Source: Nocardia sp. NBC_01730
Lineage (GTDB): Bacteria > Actinomycetota > Actinomycetes > Mycobacteriales > Mycobacteriaceae
DNA: 64,000 bases
Direction of reading: 5' to 3'
Assembly (NCBI RefSeq): GCF_035920445.1
Contig: NZ_CP109162.1
Coordinates: 6,572,001-6,636,000 of the forward strand
Each line of letters begins with the position of its first letter. The stretch's first letter is position 1. Of the stretch, positions 1 to 8,691 are shown piece after piece. The notes below the pieces were generated by a model that ran no database searches, was not told the origin of the DNA, and saw nothing but the letters and a program-made list of their open reading frames with translations. A program made the translations under genes and the position numbers.

Positions 1-239
1 TGCGGGTCCGGCTTGCGTTCCGCTGGTGTCCGCCGTGCCCACAGGGAGTCCCCGGCTCCGAACAGTGTGCGTAGTCTCTGCTCGAAACGCTTTCGCACCC
101 GCGCGCGCCGATCACGCGGAATGACTCCGATGCCACCCACTCCGCGCACTCGGTCGAGCCCGTCTCGTCGAGCTTTCTCAAGCATTACGCCGACCCTAAC
201 CCCGACCGCACGTCGACCGCGTGATCTACCGTCTGTCGA
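1..239. other. Window edge, no confident gene
   Basis: No convincing gene is visible here. A minus-strand reading frame opens at an ATG at 185 and stays open to the window edge. It would encode an arginine-rich N-terminus of about 61 residues, but its third-codon-position GC is visibly lower than in neighbouring genes and I recognise no motif. It could be the 5' end of a gene outside the window or a chance frame. Confidence 0.3.
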
Positions 240-1409
240 GTGTCCAGAGAATCTCGCCGGTCGACCATTCCCCCTTTCTACGTGATGGATGTCTGGAAAG
301 CCGCCGCGGAACGGGCCAGAACCCACGGCGACGTGCTCGTACTCGCCGCGGGCCAGCCGTCGACACCCGCGCCCGCGCCGGTGCTGCGGGCGACCCGACT
401 CGCGATCGAATCCGAATTGCTCGGCTATACCGAGACTTTCGGCATCCTGCCGATCCGCGAGGCGATCGCCGAGCACCATCGTGAGACTTACGGCTATCCG
501 GTCGATCCGGACGACGTGGTGATGACGACCGGCTCGTCCGGCGCGTTCTCGCTGATCTTCCTTGCCGCGTTCGACCCTGGAGACACCGTCGTGGTCGCCC
601 GCCCCGGCTATCCGGCCTACCGCAACACCCTCACCGCGCTCGGTTGCCGCGTGCTCGAGTTGGATTGCGGCGCCCACACCAGGTTCCAGCCGACCGCCGC
701 CATGCTCGAAGCCCTGCCGGAACCACCCGCGGGCCTGGTCGTGGCCAGCCCCGCCAACCCGACCGGCACGATGATCGCCCCCGCCGAGTTGGCCGCACTG
801 GCCCGCTGGTGCGAGGAACACGGCACCCTGCTGATCTCCGACGAGATCTACCACGGCATCACGTACGACAGCGCCGGCGCGGACAGCAAGACCTCCTCGG
901 CGTGGGAGACCTCGCGGGAATCGGTGGTGATCGGCTCGGTCTCCAAGTACTTCTCGATGACCGGCTGGCGACTGGGCTGGATGCTGGTGCCGAGTGGACT
1001 GCGCCCCGCGTTGCAGCGTCTGGCGTCGAATCTGACCGTCTGCCCGCCCGCCATCTCGCAGTACGCGGCGCTGCACGCGTTCGGCGCGGAGGCCAAGGCG
1101 GAGCTCGACGGGCACGTCCGGCGTTACGCGGTGAACCGGCGGTTGCTGCTGGACGGGCTGCCGAAGCTCGGCATCACCGACCTGGCTCCCGCCGATGGCG
1201 CCTTCTACGCCTACGCCGACATCGGCCATCTCACCGACGACTCCCGCACGTGGTGCACGGAAGTGCTCGACCACATCGGCGTCGCGCTCGCGCCCGGCGT
1301 CGACTTCGACACCGTGAACGGACATCGCACGGTGCGCTTCTCGTTCGCGGGAGCCACGGAGGACATCGAAGCGGCGCTGTTGCGTCTAGGGCACTATCTC
1401 GGTGCGTGA
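240..1409 (+). CDS. PLP-dependent class I/II aminotransferase
   Basis: Fold-type I pyridoxal-phosphate aminotransferase, 389 residues, of the aspartate/aromatic aminotransferase family and probably cytosolic. Visible family motifs are SPANPTG (Asn about 173), SDEIYHG (Asp about 201) and SVSKYFSMTGWRLGW, whose lysine near residue 236 should form the Schiff base with PLP. The GTG at 240 is preferred because the segment IPPFYVMDVWKAA, typical of this subfamily's N-terminus, lies downstream of it. An ATG at 285 would remove part of that segment. The amino-acid substrate cannot be read from sequence. It is followed at 127 bp by a TetR-type gene on the same strand, so linked regulation is possible but unproven. 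Confidence 0.9.
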   Translation: MSRESRRSTIPPFYVMDVWKAAAERARTHGDVLVLAAGQPSTPAPAPVLRATRLAIESELLGYTETFGILPIREAIAEHHRETYGYPVDPDDVVMTTGSSGAFSLIFLAAFDPGDTVVVARPGYPAYRNTLTALGCRVLELDCGAHTRFQPTAAMLEALPEPPAGLVVASPANPTGTMIAPAELAALARWCEEHGTLLISDEIYHGITYDSAGADSKTSSAWETSRESVVIGSVSKYFSMTGWRLGWMLVPSGLRPALQRLASNLTVCPPAISQYAALHAFGAEAKAELDGHVRRYAVNRRLLLDGLPKLGITDLAPADGAFYAYADIGHLTDDSRTWCTEVLDHIGVALAPGVDFDTVNGHRTVRFSFAGATEDIEAALLRLGHYLGA

Positions 1410-1536
1410 TCCGCCTGTCGAGCAACAACTTTCCGCAGTTCGACACCGTGGCCGCGCGGATGCGGTAAAACAACCTTGATTGCTTTCCTCGCTGATTTCC
1501 CCTGGAAGAACTGATGACGACTGGCACGATGGCACG

Positions 1537-2175
1537 GTGATCACCGCGACGACCCCGAAAGGCGAACGGCGTCGCCAGGCGCTGGTATCAGCTGCCGCCG
1601 AGTTGCTGCTCGAAGGCGGATTCGACGCGGTGCGGCATCGCTCGGTCGCGACGCGCGCTGACCTACCTCTGGCGTCCACCACCTACTACTTCGACTCCTT
1701 GGACGATCTGATCGCGCGGGCGGTCGAGTTCAGCGGCGACGCGGAGCTGGACGCGATGCGCCGCAGAGTCGGCGAGGTGAGCCACCGCCGCCGCGGTGCG
1801 GAGGCCACTGTCGACCTGGTGCTCGACCTGCTGGTGGGGACCGACGGACCCGACGAGATCGCGCGCGGCCACCTGATCGCCCGCTACGAGCGCTCGGTGG
1901 CCTCGGCGCGCCACCCGGAGCTACGGGAGGTGCAGCTCCGACTGCGCGCCCAGCTGGACGAGCTGCTGGCCGACGTGCTGCGCCGGTCCGACCGGATGGT
2001 GCGGCCGGAGCAACTGCGCAGGCTGGTCGCGGTGGTGGACGGAGCCGTCGTCGCGGCGCTCACCGAAATGGATCCCGAACCGCGCCGGATGGCCCGCGGC
2101 GCGCTCCTCGAGGTGATCGACGTAGTCGCACCGGCGACGCCCCAGCAAGTAGATCGGTTCCGGGCACTAGACTGA
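1537..2175 (+). CDS. TetR/AcrR-family transcriptional regulator
   Basis: About 212 residues with a TetR-type architecture. An N-terminal helix-turn-helix begins GERRRQALVSAAAELLLEGG and continues to TTYYFDSLDDLIARAVEF, the usual recognition helix and following helix. An alpha-helical ligand-binding domain follows. The proposed start is the GTG at 1537 (VITATTPKGERRR), which puts the DNA-binding helices at the N-terminus as expected; a TTG at 1480 would add 19 residues of little family character. The ligand and targets are unknown. The flanking aminotransferase and purB are possible but not demonstrated targets; purB starts 74 bp downstream on the same strand. Confidence 0.85.
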   Translation: MITATTPKGERRRQALVSAAAELLLEGGFDAVRHRSVATRADLPLASTTYYFDSLDDLIARAVEFSGDAELDAMRRRVGEVSHRRRGAEATVDLVLDLLVGTDGPDEIARGHLIARYERSVASARHPELREVQLRLRAQLDELLADVLRRSDRMVRPEQLRRLVAVVDGAVVAALTEMDPEPRRMARGALLEVIDVVAPATPQQVDRFRALD

Positions 2176-2249
2176 CCGGACGTGAGGGAGCGAACCATCG
2201 ACACAGCGTCCGAGGGCACGACGGAGCCGAGCGTCAGCGAGGCACAGTC

Positions 2250-3671
2250 GTGACTCTCGTCCCCAACGTCCTCGCCACCCGTTACGCCAGCCCCGAGTTG
2301 GTGCACCTGTGGTCGCCGGAATACAAGATCGTGCTCGAGCGGCGGTTGTGGCTGGAGGTGTTGCGGGCGCAGTCCGAACTGGGCATCGAGGTGCCCGAGG
2401 GTGTCGTCGCCGACTACGAGCGGGTGCTTGACCAGGTCGATATCGCTTCGATCGCCGAACGCGAGCGGGTCACTCGCCACGACGTGAAGGCCCGCATCGA
2501 GGAGTTCAACGCTCTTGCCGGACATGAGCATGTGCACAAGGGCATGACCAGCCGCGATCTCACCGAGAACGTGGAGCAGTTGCAGATCCGGCTTTCGCTC
2601 GAGCATGTGCACGCGCACGGTGTCGCGATCGCCGCGCGGTTGGCCGAACGCGCCGCCGAATATCAGACGCTGGTGATGGCGGGCCGCTCGCACAATGTCG
2701 CCGCCCAGGCCACCACTCTCGGCAAGCGGTTCGCCTCCGCCGCCGACGAACTGCTGATCGCGCTGACCCGGCTGCGTGAGTTGATCGACCGCTACCCGCT
2801 GCGCGGGATCAAGGGCCCGATGGGCACCGCGCAGGACATGCTCGACCTGCTCGGCGGCGACCCGGCCAAGCTGGCGCGGATGGAGCAGCAGGTGGCCAGG
2901 CATCTCGGGTTCGCCACCGTGCTCACCAGCGTCGGCCAGGTGTATCCGCGTTCGCTCGACCACGACGTGCTCTCCGCCCTGGTGCAGGTCGGCGCCGGTC
3001 CCTCGTCGTTCGCGCACACCATCCGACTCATGGCCGGGCACGAGCTGGTCACCGAGGGCTTCCAGCCGGGGCAGGTGGGCAGCTCGGCGATGCCGCACAA
3101 GATGAACACCCGCTCCTGTGAGCGGGTCAACGGCCTGCAGGTGGTGCTGCGCGGCTACGCCTCGATGGCGGCCGAGCTGGCGGGCGCGCAGTGGAACGAG
3201 GGCGATGTGTTCTGCTCGGTGGTGCGCCGCGTCGCGCTACCGGACGCCTTCTTCGCCATCGACGGGATGATGGAAACGTTCCTCACCGTCCTCGCCGAGT
3301 TCGGCGCCTACCCAGCCGTCGTTTCCCGCGAGCTGGACCGCTACCTGCCCTTCCTCGCCACCACTCGCATCCTCATGGCGGCGGTCCGCACCGGCGTCGG
3401 CCGCGAAACCGCGCACGAGGTCATCAAGGAGCACGCTGTCGCTGTCGCCCTCGCCATGCGGGAGCAGGGCCGCGAGCCCGACCTCTTGGACCGTTTGGCC
3501 GGCGACAGCCGCCTCCCGCTCGACCGAGCTGCCCTCGACGCCGCGCTGTCCGACAAGTCCGCCTTCGTCGGCGCCTCCGACGCCCAGGTTGCCGACGTAG
3601 TGGGCCAGGTTCAGAAACTGGTCGACCGCTATCCCGACGCGGCTCGCTACACGCCGTCTCCAATCCTGTAG
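2250..3671 (+). CDS. purB: Adenylosuccinate lyase
   Basis: Cytosolic homotetrameric lyase of the fumarase/aspartase superfamily. It releases fumarate from SAICAR in IMP synthesis and from adenylosuccinate in AMP synthesis. The 473 residues fit the family. The superfamily signature GSSAMPHKMN sits near residues 277-286 on the mobile loop carrying the catalytic serine, and GMTSRDLTEN and AGRSHNVAAQATTLGKR supply other active-site blocks. The start is the GTG at 2250. Other purine genes (purS, purQ, purL, purF, purM) occur further along the window but not in one operon with it. Confidence 0.97.
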   Translation: MTLVPNVLATRYASPELVHLWSPEYKIVLERRLWLEVLRAQSELGIEVPEGVVADYERVLDQVDIASIAERERVTRHDVKARIEEFNALAGHEHVHKGMTSRDLTENVEQLQIRLSLEHVHAHGVAIAARLAERAAEYQTLVMAGRSHNVAAQATTLGKRFASAADELLIALTRLRELIDRYPLRGIKGPMGTAQDMLDLLGGDPAKLARMEQQVARHLGFATVLTSVGQVYPRSLDHDVLSALVQVGAGPSSFAHTIRLMAGHELVTEGFQPGQVGSSAMPHKMNTRSCERVNGLQVVLRGYASMAAELAGAQWNEGDVFCSVVRRVALPDAFFAIDGMMETFLTVLAEFGAYPAVVSRELDRYLPFLATTRILMAAVRTGVGRETAHEVIKEHAVAVALAMREQGREPDLLDRLAGDSRLPLDRAALDAALSDKSAFVGASDAQVADVVGQVQKLVDRYPDAARYTPSPIL

Positions 3672-3743
3672 CGGGGCTGGGGCTTTCGCCGCGAAGTCGA
3701 TCGTAGCCCGCCACACCACAAATGAACATCTAGGCTGCTGCTC

Positions 3744-4166
3744 GTGAATCCGTACACGATTTTCGCCGATATCGTTGCTGGTCGAGCGCCTGCGAGCACG
3801 GTGTACGAGGACGATGATGTGCTGGCGTTCATGGACATTCGGCCGATGACGCCAGGGCATCTGCTGGTGGTGCCGAAGGTGGCGGCGCGCAGTCTCGCGG
3901 AGCTCGATCCCGCGATCGGTGGAAAGTTGTTCCAGGTGGGACAGCGACTCGCCGCGGCGCTGCGGGCCAGCGAAGTGGGGTGCGACGGAGTCAACTTCTT
4001 TCTCGCCGACGGGGTGACGGCGGGCCAGGAGGTGTTCCACGTGCACCTGCACGTCATCCCGCGGACGCCGGGCGACGGATTCGGGCTGCGCGGTCGCCCG
4101 ACCAGCCCGCGCCGCGCCGACCTGGACTATCTCGCGGGCTCGATTCGCGGCGCACTAGCGGATTGA
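3744..4166 (+). CDS. HIT-family nucleotide hydrolase/transferase
   Basis: A 140-residue histidine-triad protein. The triad HVHLHVIP is at residues 99-106, with the nucleophilic histidine expected at about 101; the N-terminal CxxC zinc pair of some HINT proteins is absent. The conserved block MDIRPMTPGHLLVVPK is at about residues 30-45. HIT enzymes hydrolyse nucleoside phosphoramidates or dinucleotide substrates; the physiological substrate here is unknown. The GTG start at 3744 is 72 bp after purB on the same strand. Confidence 0.92.
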   Translation: MNPYTIFADIVAGRAPASTVYEDDDVLAFMDIRPMTPGHLLVVPKVAARSLAELDPAIGGKLFQVGQRLAAALRASEVGCDGVNFFLADGVTAGQEVFHVHLHVIPRTPGDGFGLRGRPTSPRRADLDYLAGSIRGALAD

Positions 4167-4294
4167 CCCGCTGTACAGCCCGCGAGCGGCACACTGTTGC
4201 GGCGTCGGCCGAGTAGGTCCTCCACGGTGTGCCACTCGTCGGCACCGAGGTAGCGGCGGATGGGGACGAGTGCAGCGGTTGATGGATCCGCGGG

Positions 4295-4600
4295 CTAGCG
4301 TGCGACTGCGGTTGTCGTCCAGCTCGGGTAGTCGCTGTAGCCCTCGGCGGTACGCCCGTAGAGCATCTCCTCGCGGATCGGGGCAAGCGGGAGATCGTGC
4401 CGGATGCGATGGACGAGGTCGGGGTTGGCGATGAACGACCTGCCGAAGGAGACCAGATCGGCGAGCCCGGTGCGCAGCACGTTTTCCGCGCCGGCCGCCG
4501 TCGTCGGGTCGCGATTCTCGCCGATGTTGGCCACCAGTGCGCCGTGCCACCGCGGCCGCAGGTCGCCGAGTGCGTGGTTGTCGAGGAAATCGTTCGCCGC
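4295..4600 (-). pseudogene. C-terminal remnant of an Old Yellow Enzyme-type oxidoreductase
   Basis: The minus strand retains roughly the last 100 residues of an NADH:flavin oxidoreductase/alkene reductase. Recognisable pieces are LRPRWHGALVANIGENRD, ADLVSFGRSFIANPDLV and YGRTAEGYSDYP, the FMN-phosphate-binding and terminal blocks of OYE proteins. The whole N-terminal part of the barrel (about 260 residues) is missing; upstream of about 4600 the frame runs into sequence that reads as a MerR C-terminus on the other strand. The remnant cannot be an active enzyme. See the paired MerR fragment and the finding on this junction. Confidence 0.8.
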
Positions 4601-4808
4601 GGGCCTGCACAGCGAGACCATCGGCGAGCTGCTGCCGTGTATCCACGACCTGGATGGCACCCCGAACGCGCTGGCGACGCCGTTCCTGGTGGAGAGGCTC
4701 ACCGAGGAACTCGCGCGGATCGACCAGGCAATGCATGATCGGCGTCGGACGAGCGACATGTTGGACGGCATCATCCAGGCTGCGGGCGGCGAGGCGCCCG
4801 AACAGTAG
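4596..4808 (+). pseudogene. C-terminal remnant of a MerR-family regulator
   Basis: On the plus strand about 70 residues read as the end of a MerR regulator: SETIGELLPCIHD, then GTPNALATPFLVERLTEEL, then a coiled helix ARIDQAMHDRRRTSDMLDG and the stop at 4806-4808. These match the family segment after the winged helix-turn-helix and the dimerisation helix. The DNA-binding domain is gone, replaced at about 4590-4600 by the divergent OYE remnant. The fragment ends ten bases before the ATG of ptrB. MerR regulators are often encoded divergently from the oxidoreductase they control, which fits the arrangement. Confidence 0.72.
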
Positions 4809-4818
4809 GGTGGACGCC

Positions 4819-6996
4819 ATGGCTCTCGACAGCGGAACGATCTCCGAACCCGGCAACGGCACTCCCGTCGTAGCGGCGCCGATCGCCAAGACGGTCCCCA
4901 CCGAGCGGGTGCACCACGGCGACCTGTTCGTCGACGAGTACGAGTGGCTGCGGGACAAGGAGAACCCCGACGTCATCGCCCACCTGGAGGCGGAGAACGC
5001 CTACACCGAGGCGCGGACCGCGCACCTGGACACGCTGCGCGACGCGATCTTCGACGAGATCAAGGCGCGCACCCAGGAGACCGATCTGTCCGTGCCGTCC
5101 CGCATGGGCGACTACTGGTATTACTCGCGCAGCTTCGAAGGCAAGCAGTACGGCGTGCACTGCCGGTGTCCGATCGCCTCCGACGTCGAGGGCATCGACG
5201 CGTGGACGCCGCCGCAGCTGGAAGCGGGAACCGAGGTTCCGGGGGAACAGGTGCTGCTCGACAGCAACGTGCTGGCCGAGGGCCACGACTTCTTCTCGCT
5301 CGGCGCGTACTCGTTCAGCCACGATGGCAATTGGCTCGCCTATTCGGTGGACAACGTCGGCGACGAGCGCTACGTGCTGCGGTTCAAGGACCTGCGCACC
5401 GGCGAGTTGCTCGGCGACGAGATCGCCGGCACCGCGCCGGGCGCTACCTGGTCGCTGGACGGCACGCATGTCTTCTACCAGACGGTCGACGAGTCGTGGC
5501 GACCCGACACCGTGTGGCGGCACCGGCTCGGCAGCACGGAGCCCGATGTCAAGGTGTTCCACGAGCCAGACGAGCGGTATTGGGTGAGCATCGGCGCGAC
5601 CCGCTCGGAGAAATACCTGATGATCTCGGTCAACTCGAAGATCACCAGCGAGGCCTTGGTACTCGAATCCGATGATCCCGAGGGCGAATTCCGCGTGCTG
5701 CTGCCGCGCCGCGAGGGCGTCGAGTATTCCGCGGAGCACGCCGTGATCGGCGGCGAGGACCGGTTCCTGATCTGGCACAACGGCGTCGTGGACGGGGTGA
5801 AGGCGGAGAACTTCGTCCTCGCCGACGCGCCGGTCGACGACCCGTCGAACATGACGCTGCTGCTCGGACACCGCGACGACGTGCGGCTCGAGGAGGTCGA
5901 CCCGTTCCGCGATCACCTGGTGCTCAGCTACCGGCGCGAGGCGCTGACCCGGATCGCGGTGTGGCCACTGACCGAATCCGGCTATGGCGAGCGCCGCGAA
6001 CTCGCGTTCGACCTGGAACTCTTCGCGGTCGGCATGGGCTCCAACCCGGAATGGGCTCAGCCCACCCTGCGCATCGGCCTGACCTCGTTCATCACACCGA
6101 TGCGGGTGTTCGACTACGTCCCCGCGACCGGCGATCTGCTGCTGCGCAAAGAGCAGCCAGTGCTCGGCGGTTTCGACGCAAACGACTATGAACAGCACCG
6201 GGACTGGGCGATGGCCGAGGACGGCACCCGGATTCCCATCTCGCTGGTGCGGAAGAAGGACGCCGCGGCCGATGCGCCGAAACCATTGCTGCTCTACGGT
6301 TACGGCTCCTACGAGGCGAGCATCGACCCCTCGTTCTCGGTCTCGTCCCTGTCGCTGCTGGACCGCGGCATGGTTTTCGCGGTCGCGCATGTGCGCGGCG
6401 GCGGTGAGATGGGCAGGCTCTGGTACGAGAACGGCAAGACGCTCACCAAGAGGAACACCTTCACCGACTTCGTTTCCTGCGCACGGCATCTCGTCGACAC
6501 CGGCATCACCGCGGCGGACCGGATGGTCGCCGACGGAGGTAGTGCTGGCGGTCTGCTCGTCGGCACGGTGGCGAACCTGGCGCCCGAGCTGTTCGCGGGC
6601 ATCCTGACCAACGTCCCGTTCGTCGATCCGCTCACCTCGATCCTCGACCCGTCGCTCCCGCTGACCGTCATCGAATGGGACGAGTGGGGAAACCCGCTGG
6701 CGGACAAGGACGTCTACGAGTACATGAAGTCCTACTCGCCGTACGAAAACGTCGTGTCCAAGGACTACCCGGCGATCCTGGCCATCACCAGTCTGAACGA
6801 TACCCGTGTGCTCTACGTCGAGCCCGCGAAGTGGGTCGCCAAGCTGCGTGCCACCAAGACCGGCGACGCGCCGCTGCTGCTCAAGACGGAGATGAGCGCA
6901 GGGCACGGCGGCGTCAGCGGGCGCTACGAGAAGTGGAAGGAAGTGGCGTTCGAGTACGCCTGGGTGCTCGACACCGTGGGGCTCGCCGGCGCGTAG
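4819..6996 (+). CDS. ptrB: Oligopeptidase B-type S9 serine peptidase
   Basis: A prolyl-oligopeptidase family (S9A) enzyme of 725 residues, with an N-terminal beta-propeller and a C-terminal alpha/beta-hydrolase domain. The catalytic triad is visible: Ser575 in GGSAGGLL, Asp661 in SLNDTRV and His696 in AGHGGVSGRY. These enzymes cleave short peptides, oligopeptidase B after Lys/Arg; they are usually cytosolic and no signal peptide is seen. The start at ATG 4819 has the purine-rich AGGGTGG just upstream; a GTG at 4810 is an alternative. The gene is flanked on both sides by decayed flavoenzyme/regulator pairs. Confidence 0.93.
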   Translation: MALDSGTISEPGNGTPVVAAPIAKTVPTERVHHGDLFVDEYEWLRDKENPDVIAHLEAENAYTEARTAHLDTLRDAIFDEIKARTQETDLSVPSRMGDYWYYSRSFEGKQYGVHCRCPIASDVEGIDAWTPPQLEAGTEVPGEQVLLDSNVLAEGHDFFSLGAYSFSHDGNWLAYSVDNVGDERYVLRFKDLRTGELLGDEIAGTAPGATWSLDGTHVFYQTVDESWRPDTVWRHRLGSTEPDVKVFHEPDERYWVSIGATRSEKYLMISVNSKITSEALVLESDDPEGEFRVLLPRREGVEYSAEHAVIGGEDRFLIWHNGVVDGVKAENFVLADAPVDDPSNMTLLLGHRDDVRLEEVDPFRDHLVLSYRREALTRIAVWPLTESGYGERRELAFDLELFAVGMGSNPEWAQPTLRIGLTSFITPMRVFDYVPATGDLLLRKEQPVLGGFDANDYEQHRDWAMAEDGTRIPISLVRKKDAAADAPKPLLLYGYGSYEASIDPSFSVSSLSLLDRGMVFAVAHVRGGGEMGRLWYENGKTLTKRNTFTDFVSCARHLVDTGITAADRMVADGGSAGGLLVGTVANLAPELFAGILTNVPFVDPLTSILDPSLPLTVIEWDEWGNPLADKDVYEYMKSYSPYENVVSKDYPAILAITSLNDTRVLYVEPAKWVAKLRATKTGDAPLLLKTEMSAGHGGVSGRYEKWKEVAFEYAWVLDTVGLAGA

Positions 6997-7010
6997 GCAC
7001 GTTCGTCCCG

Positions 7011-7336
7011 TCATCCGGTGGCGGTCGGGAACAGGAGTTTGCCGAGCAGAGCGGTGAGTCGACGCCGCTCGCTCGGCGACAACGCGGCGAAGGTGTCGTC
7101 GAGAAAAGCGGGCACCGCCGACTCCGCGCCGCGGAGCCGTTTGCGCCCGGTGTCGGTGAGGGTGACGGCGTAGGACCGGCGGTCGCGGGGATTGCGCTCG
7201 CGCCGGATGTGACCCGACTGCTCGAGGTCGTCACAGAGGGTCACCATCACGCTGCGGTCGATGCGCAGTTCCTCGCTCAAGGTCTGCTGTGCGCAGGCGC
7301 CGACGGCCTCCAGCATCTTCAACACCAGATGCTGCG
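7011..7336 (-). pseudogene. N-terminally truncated MarR-family regulator
   Basis: The minus strand keeps the second two-thirds of a MarR regulator: QHLVLKMLEAVGACAQQ (helix 2 and the start of the winged helix), LRIDRSVMVTLCDDLEQ (recognition helix), RRERNPRDRRSYAVTLTDTG (wing, with the family's DxRxxxxxLT pattern) and a C-terminal dimerisation helix ending at 7011. The first helix and any start codon are lost at about 7336, where sequence reading as a nitroreductase begins on the opposite strand. An internal ATG in the recognition helix could not restore a working protein. Confidence 0.75.
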
Positions 7337-7338
7337 CC

Positions 7339-7716
7339 GACCGGCCGCGACCGGCAGCGCTGGCACTTCGTGGTGGTGACCGAGCCCCGCACGCCGCAGG
7401 GTCGTGGCCGACATCTTCCGCAGGTCGCTCGCGCTCGGCGGCGGGCAGCCACTGACCGGCGCCGACGTGCGCCGCATGCAGGTCGATCCCGGTGCGATGG
7501 ACCGCATCTTCGGCGGACTGCGGTATCTCGCCGAGAACATCCACCGCGTCCCCGCGATCGTGATCCCGGCTGTCGAAGGTCGGACCGATCGCGCCTCGGT
7601 GGCGGTCCAAAGTCATGCTCGCGGCATTCATCCCGCTGGCATACACGATCGGCACCGACTTCAAGCCGGCCGTGCGCGTCCCGCGCGAGCAGGTTCTGCA
7701 CTGGGACCGGTGGTAG
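7339..7716 (+). pseudogene. Nitroreductase remnant broken by deletions and frameshifts
   Basis: Three separate frames on the plus strand read as successive parts of an FMN nitroreductase. GRDRQRWHFVVVTEP comes first (about 7339-7383). Then ADIFRRS through GGLRYLAENIHRVPAIVIP follows (about 7404-7575). Last is a third frame with MLAAFIPLAYTIGTDFKP and the terminal EQVLHWDRW with its stop at 7714-7716. The start codon, the N-terminal helices and about 50 residues between parts two and three are missing. The preserved order shows decay of a single gene. It lay head-to-head with the MarR remnant. Confidence 0.8.
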
Positions 7717-7806
7717 CGGCGCGCTCGACCGAGGCGTGTCGGAGTGTTCGTCGCGTGGTCATGCGGGCTGCATGTCGAGGACATGTGCCGCTCGCACCGT
7801 TGATTC

Positions 7807-8508
7807 ATGAACGCTGAGCTGATCGTGTCGGTTTCCGGGATCAGGGACACCAACCGTGGCACGGCGATGGAATTCGCCGAGGAGATGGATCGCCGCGGCG
7901 TGCCGCTCTCGCTGCTGGTCGCGCCGCGGCTGAAGGGCAAATACCGGCTGGTCGACGACCCGGCGACGCAGGCGTGGTTGCGCGGGCGCCGGGCCCGCGG
8001 TGACGCTATCGTGCTGCATGGCTACGACCAGGCGGCCACCAAGCCGCGACGCGCCGAATTCGCCGCCCTGCCCAGGCACGAGGCGCGATTGCGGCTGACC
8101 GCCGCCGACCGAGTGATGGAGCAGGTCGATCTGCGCACCCGCCTGTTCGCGGCTCCGCGCTGGGATGCCTCGACAGGCGCGCTGGACGCGCTGCCGGAGG
8201 TCGGCTTCCGGCTCGCGCTCGGCCTCACTTCGATCTTCGACCTGGAGCGTGACATGGCACAGAAATCCCGGGTGTACGGCATCGGTGAGGGTCTCCGTGC
8301 GGAGCCGTGGTGGTGCCGCGCCCTGGTAATGGGCGCCGCCCGCGCCGCCCGTCGCGGCGGCGTGCTGCGCCTCGCCGTCTCCGCCGCACAGCTGGACCGT
8401 TCCGGTCCGCGCCAGGCAATGCTCGACGCCGTCGACCTTTCGCTGTTCCACGGTGCGCTCGGCCACACCTACCGCTGGGAGCCGTATCCGGCCGCCCGAG
8501 CCGCATGA
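7807..8508 (+). CDS. DUF2334 polysaccharide-deacetylase-like protein
   Basis: A 233-residue protein of the DUF2334 group, related in fold to carbohydrate esterase 4 polysaccharide deacetylases. The N-terminus reads LIVSVSGIRDTN (the acidic pair at the barrel start in place of the usual DD) and AIVLHGYDQ supplies a conserved histidine region; FAAPRWDAS is a third family block. There is no signal peptide, so a cytosolic location is likely. Substrate and reaction are unknown. It is a single gene 90 bp after the nitroreductase remnant, facing gadB convergently. Confidence 0.8.
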   Translation: MNAELIVSVSGIRDTNRGTAMEFAEEMDRRGVPLSLLVAPRLKGKYRLVDDPATQAWLRGRRARGDAIVLHGYDQAATKPRRAEFAALPRHEARLRLTAADRVMEQVDLRTRLFAAPRWDASTGALDALPEVGFRLALGLTSIFDLERDMAQKSRVYGIGEGLRAEPWWCRALVMGAARAARRGGVLRLAVSAAQLDRSGPRQAMLDAVDLSLFHGALGHTYRWEPYPAARAA

Positions 8509-8691
8509 ATGAGCCGTGGTGGCAGGTGTGGTCGCCACCCGTTACCGGTCGGCACCGTGTGTGCGCCCGATCGGCGCCGCCGCCCGCGAATGGCCTAATC
8601 GGGCGGCGGCGCGCCGGTCGCTAGGCGGCTGCCTCGCCTTCGCTCGGCCCGGTGTGGGCTGCGGGCGGACTTCTTCGTCCGGCTGCGCCCA

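Noticed and set aside
1..185. Minus-strand gene entering from the left edge
   Set aside because: Arg-rich translation with lower third-position GC and no recognisable domain; cannot be supported without flanking sequence.
4771..7014. 747-residue minus-strand frame opposite ptrB
   Set aside because: Shadow of ptrB; low-complexity composition and no motif.
7616..7716. Small independent gene with TIGTDFKP and HWDRW
   Set aside because: These are the terminal blocks of a nitroreductase and belong to the decayed gene, not a separate small protein.
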